Assembly: GCA_905480065.1 (NCBI GenBank) | Contig: CAJQOV010000058.1 | Coordinates: 1 to 15,711, forward strand | Length of the DNA: 15,711 bases | Reading direction: 5' to 3' | DNA from: an uncultured Gammaproteobacteria bacterium | GTDB lineage: Bacteria > Pseudomonadota > Gammaproteobacteria > UBA9214 | In this document: one piece after another, positions 1-5,589 of the stretch | How the letters are laid out: each line of letters begins with the position of its first letter | Numbering within the stretch: position 1 is the first letter of the stretch | Notes under the pieces: generated by a model | Seen by the model: only the letters and a program-made list of their open reading frames with translations | Database searches by the model: none | Told to the model about the DNA's origin: nothing | Translations under genes and position numbers: made by a program

Positions 1-141
1 CTGACGCAGGCACTGGGTATCCAGGTGCCGCTGATCTGTGGTGCCATGTATCCCTGTTCCAATCCGGAACTGGTCGCGGCGGTGTCGGCGGCCGGTGGCA
101 TCGGCATCGTGCAGCCGTTGAGCCTCAGCTATGTGCATGGC
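1..141 (+). pseudogene. nitronate monooxygenase, N-terminal fragment cut at a junction
   Basis: Frame 1 reads LTQALGIQVPLICGAMYP, then CSNPELVAAVSAAGGIGI and QPLSLSYVHG. This is the FMN-binding N-terminus of the nitronate monooxygenase (2-nitropropane dioxygenase) TIM-barrel family, which oxidises alkyl nitronates. The first few residues lie before the window. Family members continue past V-H-G into the first helices of the barrel. Here the resemblance stops at about base 141, and the frame runs on through DNA that codes for another protein on the opposite strand. Only about 47 of an expected 320-380 residues are present, so the product cannot be functional as it stands. The break coincides with the palindrome at 133-147. 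It may be a real rearrangement or a sequence-assembly chimera. The family assignment is fairly secure; calling it a pseudogene depends on the junction being real. Confidence 0.75.
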
Positions 142-147
142 ATGCAC
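133..147. other. palindromic junction between two inverted gene fragments
   Basis: The bases gtgcatg-g-catgcac form two perfect 7-bp inverted arms around a single base. On the plus strand GTGCATGGC encodes V-H-G of the nitronate monooxygenase fragment. On the minus strand GTGCATGCC encodes V-H-A of the DUF4442 fragment. Each gene resembles its family up to this point and not beyond it. This is the expected footprint of an inverted join at short microhomology. Confidence 0.7.
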
Positions 148-351
148 CGAGCGCAGGTGATTGCGTACGCAGCGCCGGTCACGCAGGCTGCTCTTGCAGT
201 AGCCGGGCTCCAGCACCTCGATGCTTGCCCCGAGCGTGCCGGTATAGGGAACGATCCGGCCCAGCAGCCGGCTGAACAGCCACTTGCCACCCGGCAACCC
301 GGACAGGCTGTGCCAGCGGCGGCGCAACATGGGACCGATGGATTCAGCCAT
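139..351 (-). pseudogene. DUF4442 (hotdog-fold thioesterase-like) protein, N-terminal fragment
   Basis: Reading from ATG at 351 gives MAESIGPMLRRRW and so on to DRRCVRNHLRSVHA, 71 residues. The R-N-H-L-x-S-V-H-A signature and the preceding GASIEVLEPGYCKSSLRDRR strand match the DUF4442 family, hotdog-fold proteins related to PaaI-type acyl-CoA thioesterases. Family members go on with a helix of the type ALANLGE-x-x-x-G. Here the frame instead runs into the antisense of the nitronate monooxygenase fragment and reads nonsense. The gene starts 21 nt after the DUF2784 stop codon, which suggests cotranscription with DUF2784 and DoxX. GGGA lies 9 nt before the ATG. Roughly half the protein is missing. 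The function is inferred only from the family. Confidence 0.7.
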
Positions 352-372
352 GACAAAAATTCCCGGCCACGA

Positions 373-741
373 TCATCCTGCTCTCCGTTTGCAGACCAGC
401 AGCGCGCCATAGATCAGCACGTTCACCCCGATAACGATCCCGGCCAGCAGCGTCTGCATGTCACGCTCCAGTCCGGCCGGGTAAATCACCGGTAGCAGGT
501 AATGCGCGATAAACCCGTCACGATAGCCCGCATCACCGGCGAGCATGCGCAGGCGCTGCTCCCACGGAGTCAACGGACACAACCATCCATTGAATTCCAG
601 CAGCACGCCCCACAGTACGGCCGGCAGGTGCAGCCAGGCGATCTGCCTGCGCCACCAGGCCAGCAGCCCGCCGAGCACCACGAAGGCAATAAACGCCAGG
701 TGCAAGACAACCAGCAGGTCGGCTGCGATGCGATATCCCAT
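373..741 (-). CDS. DUF2784 family membrane protein
   Basis: This is a 122-residue integral membrane protein. Visible hydrophobic segments lie near residues 5-29, 38-52 and 95-117. The family-defining central stretch is present: W-L-H-L-P-A-V-L-W-G, E-F-N-G-W-L-C-P-L-T-P-W-E, G-Y-x-x-G-F-I-x-H-Y-L-L-P-V-I-Y-P. That pattern is typical of DUF2784, whose biochemical role is unknown. The Shine-Dalgarno sequence is weak, with only AGG about 10 nt upstream, but the start at 741 fits the usual family N-terminus. It lies 33 nt after the DoxX stop and 21 nt before DUF4442, so the three probably form a small operon. Length is normal for the family. Confidence 0.85.
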   Translation of the reverse strand: MGYRIAADLLVVLHLAFIAFVVLGGLLAWWRRQIAWLHLPAVLWGVLLEFNGWLCPLTPWEQRLRMLAGDAGYRDGFIAHYLLPVIYPAGLERDMQTLLAGIVIGVNVLIYGALLVCKRRAG

Positions 742-774
742 GACACTGGCCTGATACGAAAGGCTGTGTGTTGT

Positions 775-1179
775 TCAGTCCGGCTTGAGTGCGTACTTGC
801 CGGAACCCAGCAACAGGACAGCGACGCCGCCGAACAGGTAGAACGCCTGCAGTTCGAGCCGGTAACCACCGTGATCGGTCATGGCCAGCAGGTCACCCAT
901 ATGCACCAGGCCGACGGCGAACAGCATATTGACCGCTATCAGCAAACCACCGATGCGAGCGAATACCCCGAGGACAATCATCAACGGGGCAATGATCTCG
1001 CCGACAAATACACCGTAGGCGACGAATCCCGGCAGCCCGGCAGTGCCCAGTTGTGTAGTGATGAAATCCAGCGAACCGCCATGCATTAACTTCGAGACAC
1101 CGTGAAACAGCATCAGTATGCCAACCGTAAGGCGCAACAGCAGTTTCCCGGCGGCATCGTTTCTGAACAAATTCATCAT
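775..1179 (-). CDS. DoxX family membrane protein
   Basis: This 134-residue protein has four predicted membrane helices, at about residues 12-30, 50-70, 73-94 and 108-126. The opening GKLLLRLTVGILMLFHGVSK, the following FITTQLGTAGLPG and the segment VGEIIAPLMIVLGVFARIGG match the DoxX/DoxD-like family. These are small inner-membrane proteins often linked to redox chemistry and sulfur or thiol stress, with no single agreed reaction. The start at 1179 is supported by GGAG 7 nt upstream; a second ATG at 1176 is possible. It heads the DoxX-DUF2784-DUF4442 group. A 126-nt spacer separates it from the next gene upstream, where I see no convincing promoter. Confidence 0.85.
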   Translation of the reverse strand: MMNLFRNDAAGKLLLRLTVGILMLFHGVSKLMHGGSLDFITTQLGTAGLPGFVAYGVFVGEIIAPLMIVLGVFARIGGLLIAVNMLFAVGLVHMGDLLAMTDHGGYRLELQAFYLFGGVAVLLLGSGKYALKPD

Positions 1180-1305
1180 GACTTATCTCCGCAAGCAGTC
1201 AGGTGTATGAGAGCTACAGACCGGCCTATCATTGCATGAAATAGCGGGGCAGACTACGTTTTCCCGCGACCGCTGAAGACCGGAACTGCCGCCTGACCCG
1301 GTTTT

Positions 1306-1656
1306 TCACGCGTCATCCCCGAGGGATGCCAGCATATGAAATGCATCGGCAATCGTTGCCGCATACAGCTTGGCGACACAACAGGAACCCGTGTGTGCGG
1401 CGTGCGCCTTGACCAGCCCGAGCACCTCGACCAGGGGCAATGTTTCGCCACTCGCCTGCAGTTCGATCCCCTGCCCTGCAGCACCGACCAGGCGAAACAC
1501 CTGGCCGCCGACGTCGACCAGGCAGTCGTCCGGCTGGTAGTGGCCGGCATGCATTTCTTCGCAGGCATCCCATACCGACTGGTCTGCCACCAGTACCAGC
1601 TCGGGATCCCCGGCATGCACGATGATGGCAGGCCAGCGTACCGGTTCATGGTTCAT
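1306..1656 (-). CDS. small hypothetical protein, possibly DUF4144-like
   Basis: This 116-residue soluble protein begins MNHEPVRWPAIIVHAGDPEL. I chose the ATG at 1656 because GAGGG sits 8 nt upstream; a GTG at 1671 would add five residues but overlaps that ribosome site. The opening W-P-A-I-I-x-x-x-G-D-x-E-L followed by a V-x-D-x-x-x-W segment recalls the small DUF4144 family of gammaproteobacteria. This is from memory and is tentative. The C-terminal half (VEVLGLVKAHAAHTGSCCVA) contains an adjacent Cys-Cys pair and is predicted to be mostly helical. There is no signal peptide or membrane segment. The function is unknown. It stands alone, with 126 nt to DoxX downstream and 276 nt upstream to DUF2237. 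Confidence 0.65.
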   Translation of the reverse strand: MNHEPVRWPAIIVHAGDPELVLVADQSVWDACEEMHAGHYQPDDCLVDVGGQVFRLVGAAGQGIELQASGETLPLVEVLGLVKAHAAHTGSCCVAKLYAATIADAFHMLASLGDDA

Positions 1657-1781
1657 AGAGTCGGCCCTCACCGTTGCCGTCCGGCATTGCGGAATAGTTG
1701 ATCAAGCCTGTCATTGCCGCGCTTTCACGGTTGTATCTGCGCACTGAATGCTTGCATCAATCGCGGCATTGCAGTCAGGCC

Positions 1782-1799
1782 GGCAAGCTCCCGCTTGCC
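1782..1799. repeat. short hairpin, REP-like
   Basis: GGCAAGC-tccc-GCTTGCC is a perfect 7-bp stem with a 4-nt loop. It lies in the 276-nt spacer between the DUF4144-like gene and DUF2237. It has no T-run on either side, so it is not a standard terminator. The sequence looks like a common extragenic palindrome type, but only one copy is present here. Confidence 0.35.
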
Positions 1800-1837
1800 A
1801 TCGATAGCCGATAATGCGCCAGGGAACATCTGAATAA

Positions 1838-1913
1838 GTCATTCCCGCGCAGGCGCGGACCCAGTAACTGGTTGATATGGCACCGGATGGATTCCCGCCT
1901 GCGCGGGAATGAC
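1838..1913. repeat. 76-bp inverted-repeat element with 18-bp arms
   Basis: The arms gtcattcccgcgcaggcg (1838-1855) and its exact reverse complement (1896-1913) enclose a 40-nt spacer. The right side also contains an inner hairpin, attcccgc-ctgc-gcgggaat (1891-1910). Palindromes with the core ATTCCCGC...GCGGGAAT are widespread as dispersed extragenic repeats in many proteobacteria, including Neisseria dRS3-type and similar elements, and are thought to be non-autonomous. It sits 19 nt from the DUF2237 stop codon and could act as a 3'-end RNA stabiliser. That role is inference. Confidence 0.7.
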
Positions 1914-1932
1914 GGCCTTGATCCGAGTTGCC

Positions 1933-2304
1933 CTAGTTCAGATCCGCCGCGTACTGCTTCAGCAACTCGATGGGAACAATCTCCAGCGCGCGGATGTGGG
2001 TGCGTTGCAGGTAAACCCGCGGCGCCCGCTGGTCCTGGTTCGCCTGTAACCAGCGCGCCGCACACAGGCACCAGCGATCACCCGCGCGCAGCCCCTTGAA
2101 ACCGTATTCCGGTGCCGGCGTGGACAGGTCATTGCCCTTGAAACGGGAATACTCCAGGAATTCCTTCGAGGCCTCGATGCAGACTGTGTGCGAACCGTGG
2201 TCTTCGCTGCAGGTATTGCACCTGCCGTCGCGGTAATAGCCGGTGAGCGGATTTTCCCCGCACAACTCCAGCGGTTCGCCCAGTACATTGAGTGATTCAT
2301 CCAT
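1933..2304 (-). CDS. DUF2237 family protein
   Basis: This 123-residue soluble protein begins MDESLNVLGEPLELCGENPL. Family hallmarks are all visible: LNVLGxPLExC (C15), GYYRDGRCNTCSEDHGSHTVC (C29, C32, C42), the G-N-D-L-S-T-P-x-P-E-Y-G-F-x-G-L block (58-72) and G-D-R-W-C-L-C-A-x-R-W (C79, C81). These conserved cysteines suggest metal binding or redox chemistry, but no activity is established for DUF2237. The open frame extends upstream to 2499, but the extra 65 residues look non-coding and the family begins at this Met. The ribosome site is weak. A 197-nt spacer separates it from the channel gene upstream. The product length is typical. Confidence 0.85.
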   Translation of the reverse strand: MDESLNVLGEPLELCGENPLTGYYRDGRCNTCSEDHGSHTVCIEASKEFLEYSRFKGNDLSTPAPEYGFKGLRAGDRWCLCAARWLQANQDQRAPRVYLQRTHIRALEIVPIELLKQYAADLN

Positions 2305-2501
2305 CGTGCCTGTCCGTCCGCCCCGGGGTGTGGTGGGTATTGTGCCTGAAATGATCCAGCCGGGTTCGCTGATTTGGCCAATCCCGGTTGCGGTGCTCAT
2401 TGCGCGCAGGCAGCAGCGGTAATTCAGCCGTTCACTGCCTGCGGGAAGCAGCGAGTGGCCTGGTTCCCGGGACAGGACTACGCGCTGTTTTACCATCATT
2501 G

Positions 2502-2990
2502 CTACCCTGGCGAACGTCTCTCTTTCAGTCGCTCTACATGCACGATCAGTGTATCCACGGTTTCGCGCAGCAAGTCGAGCTCGTCGAGGGTCAGATCATC
2601 GAGCTGTTCGAGATTGAATTCGATGGTATCGATGATTTTCTTGTGCGGGCGTTGCATCGGCCGCATGAAATACGTGGTAATGGTTGCCACAATGGCACCG
2701 AAGAACAGCATGGAACCGATCACGATCCACAGCGCGCCGATAAACTGTGCCAGACCGGAAACCGGCGTATCCGCAATCCCGGCGGTGGAAAATGCCGCCA
2801 CCCCCCAGTACAGCGCCTTGCCGTAGGAACTGATCGATGAGGACTCGACACCGCGCTCGGCCAGGTAGATACCGGCGGAAAATGCCAGCCACAGCACCAC
2901 CAGCACAACAACCAGCCGCATAAACGGCGTATGCGCGGCAATATCCGCGATGAATCGTTTGAAACGTGCGTGTGGCGCGGTGTTTTTCAT
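2502..2990 (-). CDS. two-helix ion channel protein with a non-canonical filter
   Basis: This 162-residue protein has the layout of a bacterial two-transmembrane potassium channel (Ion_trans_2). TM1 is at about 24-45, a re-entrant pore loop at 58-75 and TM2 at 82-107. A charged C-terminal helix with heptad-like leucines (118-158) follows and probably makes a tetramer-stabilising coiled coil. The pore loop A-L-Y-W-G-V-A-A-F-S-T-A-G-I-A-D aligns without gaps to the usual A-L-Y-W-x-V-x-T-x-T-T-V-G-Y-G-D. The selectivity filter is therefore T-A-G-I-A-D instead of T-V-G-Y-G-D: Tyr is replaced by Ile and the second Gly by Ala. Potassium selectivity cannot be assumed. No Shine-Dalgarno sequence precedes the ATG, and a palindromic element ends only 25 nt upstream. 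I see no frameshift or internal stop. Confidence 0.7.
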   Translation of the reverse strand: MKNTAPHARFKRFIADIAAHTPFMRLVVVLVVLWLAFSAGIYLAERGVESSSISSYGKALYWGVAAFSTAGIADTPVSGLAQFIGALWIVIGSMLFFGAIVATITTYFMRPMQRPHKKIIDTIEFNLEQLDDLTLDELDLLRETVDTLIVHVERLKERRSPG

Positions 2991-3008
2991 GTCAATGAAA
3001 CATTGCTG

Positions 3009-3080
3009 GAATAAAGAATAAAGGGGTCGGTGTCATTTATACGGAGTTGCGTTAAATAAATGACACCGACCCCTTTATTC
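3009..3080. repeat. palindromic element, copy 1 (15-nt loop)
   Basis: Perfect 25-bp arms lie at 3016-3040 and 3056-3080, with the core AATAAAGGGGTCGGTGTCAT, around a 15-nt spacer (acggagttgcgttaa). An extra unit GAATAAA (3009-3015) duplicates the left edge. The element ends 25 nt before the start codon of the ion channel gene, so on the minus strand it lies in that gene's upstream region. It shares its whole arm sequence with copies at 3698 and 6183. Confidence 0.9.
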
Positions 3081-3121
3081 GAGGTTCCAAGACGTCGCAG
3101 CCAGGTGAAGATCATAACCGC

Positions 3122-3233
3122 AATCTGACCCCCGTATAAGCTACACCACCTGTATCCGAATTCTGACCCCCTCACGAAAACCGGGCGCAGCTCCTCGCTT
3201 TCATCAATATTCGTGGAAACCTGAATCTGACCC
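3122..3233 (-). repeat. three degenerate GGGTCAGA(A)TT motifs
   Basis: On the minus strand, GGGTCAGATT (3224-3233), GGGGGTCAGAATT (3159-3171) and GGGGGTCAGATT (3122-3133) occur in the same orientation within 112 nt. They resemble the GGGGTC part of the palindromes nearby, with CAGA in place of CGGTG. I read them as decayed ends of related elements. Motifs of this kind are, from memory, often seen around Y1 (REP-associated) tyrosine transposase genes in gammaproteobacteria. No transposase is present here. Confidence 0.5.
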
Positions 3234-3475
3234 AGGCAACCCTTGTCTCCGTATGAAGACATTACAGATGCTTCAACTACAGGGAGTTACCGAAATCACG
3301 CTGACAAGCGTCGTCAATCGGTAACACCTGCGGCACATCTTACCTCTATATCTCTCACTCGCCTTCATCATTTTCAGGATAACCCATTGTAATCTTTAAT
3401 CATCCAGCGGGCTGGTATGGAATTTGCCTTTGTGCAGGTAGAACCAAAAGACATGCACGGGCCAATACGTACAGG

Positions 3476-3484
3476 GAGGAGTGC
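3476..3484 (+). promoter_or_regulatory. strong ribosome binding site for the small Cys4 gene
   Basis: The run agggaggag lies just before ATG 3486, with GGAGG six nucleotides from it. It is the best Shine-Dalgarno match in this part of the window and decides the start over the in-frame ATG at 3417. Confidence 0.65.
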
Positions 3485-3485
3485 C

Positions 3486-3722
3486 ATGTTTCGCCGACTA
3501 CTTGATATGATCGTCCAGCAAGTGCCTGAATCACTGTCCGTCTGTGAATTCGAATGCCCGGTAACCAAATGCACCACAAAGATCTGGTCGGCATGCAGGT
3601 TGCGCGTTCCTGAGTTGCAGCATGGCAGCAGCGTCGTCCATTTCACGGCTCTACAGCGCAAAACCGATGCCCTGCAATCTAATGCGAGACAGGTCAGGAA
3701 TAAAGGGGTCGGTGTCATTTAA
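3486..3722 (+). CDS. small Cys4 protein ending inside a palindromic repeat
   Basis: This 78-residue protein starts MFRRLLDMIVQQVPESLSVC. Four cysteines, C20, C24, C29 and C37, form C-x3-C-x4-C-x7-C, a pattern that could hold a metal or disulfides. The segment S-V-C-E-F-E-C-P-V-T-K-C recalls small uncharacterised gammaproteobacterial proteins with a CEFDCRK-x-x-C type motif. That is from memory and tentative. There is no signal peptide. The strong ribosome site argues for real translation. The last residues, NKGVGVI and the TAA stop, are read from the left arm of palindrome copy 2, so the native C-terminus has probably been replaced. It is the only intact plus-strand gene and converges on yeaD with 33 nt between their stop codons. 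An antisense frame at 3374-3718 looks like a shadow. Confidence 0.5.
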   Translation: MFRRLLDMIVQQVPESLSVCEFECPVTKCTTKIWSACRLRVPELQHGSSVVHFTALQRKTDALQSNARQVRNKGVGVI

Positions 3723-3761
3723 ATAAATGACACCGACCCCTTTATTCGGACCCCTTTATTC
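3698..3761. repeat. palindromic element, copy 2 (2-nt loop) between convergent genes
   Basis: Perfect 24-bp arms lie at 3698-3721 and 3724-3747, separated only by aa. A second truncated unit follows, reading GAATAAAGGGGTCC on the minus strand (3748-3761), and then GAATAAC (3762-3768) inside the coding end of yeaD. The TAA of the plus-strand Cys4 gene (3720-3722) and the TAA of yeaD (3756-3758) both lie within the element. As RNA, either strand would fold into a long hairpin, so it could serve as a shared terminator for the convergent pair, although a clean T-tract is missing. Confidence 0.9.
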
Positions 3762-4664
3762 GTTATTCGTGACGGCATATTCGGCCACGAGCGTATATTC
3801 CGCACCTGCGGCGAGTTTAACTATATCCGATCCTGCATTGGTGGTCTCCACGCATAACAGGTGGCGATAATCATCATCACCCAGGTCCGCCATGCTCGCA
3901 GCGACATCCTGCCATGGATTCCACACTACGGCACTCGCGCTACCCTCGGCATGGAGATGTATCACCCGCTTGAATGCTGCGTCATGAATCTGTAACTCGT
4001 TTTTCACGTCGGCATAGATCCGGTCGACTTCCGTGCTGACGGTCACGGCACCGGACTGCAGTTTTTGTTTTCCGCCATCCACCTTGTCGATGTAGGATTT
4101 CCCTTCCAGGCCGTGCACCGAGGTTTTTGCAATATCACCCACGGCAAAATACGTGTGCAGCGCCTGGCTCAGCTCGATTGCCTGCTGACCACGGTTATAT
4201 GTGGTCAGCGCCAGCCGGAGGGTTTTTCCAAGGGTGATTTCCAGCTGCGCCTCGATATCACCCTGCCATAACGGACGCGTCAGGTCGTTCAGTTTCAAAC
4301 CGAGTACCAGTTGCGTGGCGCCGTTTGCCGGTGACGCAGTTTTGAGCACCGCCCACTCCGAGGTGCGTGCAAAGCCGTGCGCCGGCCGGCCTTTTCCCTG
4401 CGGATCCGGGCCGAACCACGGCCAGCAAACAGGTACGCCGCCCTTGATGGCCTTGCCGGCCTGGTAATACGCCTGCTTGCTCAGAAACAGCACATCGTGC
4501 TGCGCAGCCGTCGGTTGCCACGACAATACCTGCCCGGCATACAGGGAAACCGTCGCCTTGGCGTGAGCATTGCTGATCACTGCATGGATCAATCCACCCT
4601 CGCCAGCAACGAACTGCAGTTGCTTGGCTATCGAAAAACGATCATTGAGTGTGTCGAGTTGCAT
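3756..4664 (-). CDS. yeaD: D-hexose-6-phosphate mutarotase (YeaD-like aldose epimerase)
   Basis: This 302-residue cytosolic enzyme interconverts the alpha and beta anomers of glucose-6-phosphate and similar sugar phosphates. It has the galactose-mutarotase beta-sandwich layout. Visible family blocks are K-G-G-V-P-V-C-W-P-W-F-G-P (74-86), H-G-F-A-R (H96, R100), S-Q-A-L-H-T-Y-F-A-V-G-D with the catalytic His at 170, and C-V-E-T-T-N-A with the catalytic Glu at 273. I chose ATG 4664 because AAGG lies 7 nt upstream. The ATG at 4670 is too close to it, and the frame further upstream to 4775 crosses the lipoprotein stop. The last codons and stop come from GAATAAC/GAATAAAGG repeat units. It may have its own promoter at 4722-4748. 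Confidence 0.9.
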   Translation of the reverse strand: MQLDTLNDRFSIAKQLQFVAGEGGLIHAVISNAHAKATVSLYAGQVLSWQPTAAQHDVLFLSKQAYYQAGKAIKGGVPVCWPWFGPDPQGKGRPAHGFARTSEWAVLKTASPANGATQLVLGLKLNDLTRPLWQGDIEAQLEITLGKTLRLALTTYNRGQQAIELSQALHTYFAVGDIAKTSVHGLEGKSYIDKVDGGKQKLQSGAVTVSTEVDRIYADVKNELQIHDAAFKRVIHLHAEGSASAVVWNPWQDVAASMADLGDDDYRHLLCVETTNAGSDIVKLAAGAEYTLVAEYAVTNNE

Positions 4665-4721
4665 AGGCATACCTTGGTGTAGTTGGGCGGGATCAATGAG
4701 GTCAGGCACGCTTGATACGCC

Positions 4722-4748
4722 AATATAGCATCGAAACCATCCTGTCTG
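4722..4748 (-). promoter_or_regulatory. candidate promoter for yeaD
   Basis: On the minus strand a TATATT box (4722-4727, five of six matches to the sigma-70 -10 consensus) lies 57 nt before the yeaD ATG. CAGACA (4743-4748, four of six matches to TTGACA) precedes it at 15 nt, which is shorter than ideal. Read it as suggestive only. Confidence 0.3.
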
Positions 4749-4754
4749 ACCCCA
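4742..4754 (-). repeat. GGGGTCAGA motif just after the lipoprotein stop codon
   Basis: The minus strand reads TAA CT GGGGTCAGACAGG, so the motif starts within 3 nt of the lipoprotein stop (4756-4758). It is the same type as those at 3122-3233 and fits the tendency of this repeat family to abut stop codons. It overlaps the candidate yeaD promoter. Confidence 0.4.
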
Positions 4755-4755
4755 G

Positions 4756-5481
4756 TTACCGGTTCCGCATGCCATGCGTAGCGATCACGCGCTGCCACAA
4801 CGCCCCGAACCTTTCCTGCCACAATTCAAACGAGGAGCGTTCGGTGATCCGGCGTTCGTCCTCGATGGTGGCACGGGTCGCCCAGACCGCGGCATTCTGG
4901 TCGCGCCAGGACGTCGCCTCCGCCATGCCGTAGACAAAGCCCGAACGCACATCGACCAGTACGGCCGAGGTTTTGACCGTTACGCGCGCGCCCTTGTTGG
5001 GTAGAAAACCCGGCGTGATCACCGCCAGCGGGGCAATTTCTGCATTGTCGACAGTAAAGCGGGTATCCAGCGAGTACAGCAACAGCAGGTCCGCGTGCAG
5101 GCCATCGGCGGCCGCGCGCAGGTCATCGATCGTGTTCAGCGATTTCGGGATCGATGCCTGGGGCATACGGTCCACAGCAGCAACCAGCGGCAATGCCTGC
5201 AGATGCTGTATGGCGCTCGCGCTTTCGACGTTGCTGACGGTCAGCACACAGTACTGCCCGGCGCCGGAACAGGCGCTGCCGGTGGTGGCATAGTCCGCTG
5301 CCTGAATCCGCACCAGCAGGATGCGCGCGGGGAATGGCGCGGCCGGATGAGGACTCAGCGCATCGCGGTTCGCGTCAGACTGTGCCAGGTCCGCGACCGG
5401 GACACCGCCACCGGGCGCCTGGTAGGTGGCACAACCGGACAGAAAAAGGAGCAGGGAAAGCACGGGAAACAGGCGGCGCAT
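4756..5481 (-). CDS. outer-membrane lipoprotein of unknown function
   Basis: This 241-residue protein has a clear lipoprotein signal, MRRLFPVLSLLLFLSGCATY, with the lipobox L-S-G-C and lipidation at C17. The next residue is Ala, not Asp, so Lol sorting to the outer membrane is expected. The mature part has two more cysteines (C71, C78) that could form a disulfide in the periplasm. A likely alpha/beta core follows (ILLVRIQ, ADLLLLYSLDTRF, ARVTVKTSAVLVDVRSGFVY). The repeating strands and V-D-V-R-S-G-x-V-Y-G motif recall CsgG/TolB-like accessory lipoproteins, but I do not recognise a specific family. No Shine-Dalgarno sequence is evident before 5481. The gene lies 108 nt downstream of the HabA-like gene on the same strand and 91 nt before yeaD, so coexpression is possible. 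Confidence 0.75.
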   Translation of the reverse strand: MRRLFPVLSLLLFLSGCATYQAPGGGVPVADLAQSDANRDALSPHPAAPFPARILLVRIQAADYATTGSACSGAGQYCVLTVSNVESASAIQHLQALPLVAAVDRMPQASIPKSLNTIDDLRAAADGLHADLLLLYSLDTRFTVDNAEIAPLAVITPGFLPNKGARVTVKTSAVLVDVRSGFVYGMAEATSWRDQNAAVWATRATIEDERRITERSSFELWQERFGALWQRVIATHGMRNR

Positions 5482-5589
5482 AAGGGGTACCGGCAGGTAA
5501 ATTGTGGACAGCCCGCATAGTAATCGCCTTCGACCCTGGCCACCACATCTGATAAACGTGGCCCCTCCCTGTACATTCCGCCGATCTCG

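Larger units (their letters stand above)
2991..3485. other. 495-nt gene-poor spacer rich in repeat remnants
   Basis: I find no convincing gene here. The spacer contains the first palindrome copy (3009-3080) and three same-orientation motifs reading GGGTCAGA(A)TT on the minus strand (within 3122-3233). It ends in the upstream region of the small plus-strand gene. A minus-strand open frame at 2987-3262 consists partly of the palindrome itself, has no family resemblance, and was not accepted. No tRNA or clear promoter was seen. Confidence 0.6.

Noticed and set aside
25..495. Plus-strand open frame continuing the nitronate monooxygenase fragment to 495
   Set aside because: After about 141 it is antisense to the DUF4442 and DUF2784 genes, so the extended product is an accident of the junction.
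2987..3262. Minus-strand open frame before the channel gene
   Set aside because: About a third of it is the palindrome itself and the rest matches no family; it also contains the scattered GGGTCAGA motifs. Treated as non-coding.
3374..3718. Minus-strand open frame opposite the small Cys4 gene
   Set aside because: No ribosome site or motif; the plus-strand reading has a strong Shine-Dalgarno sequence and an ordered cysteine pattern.
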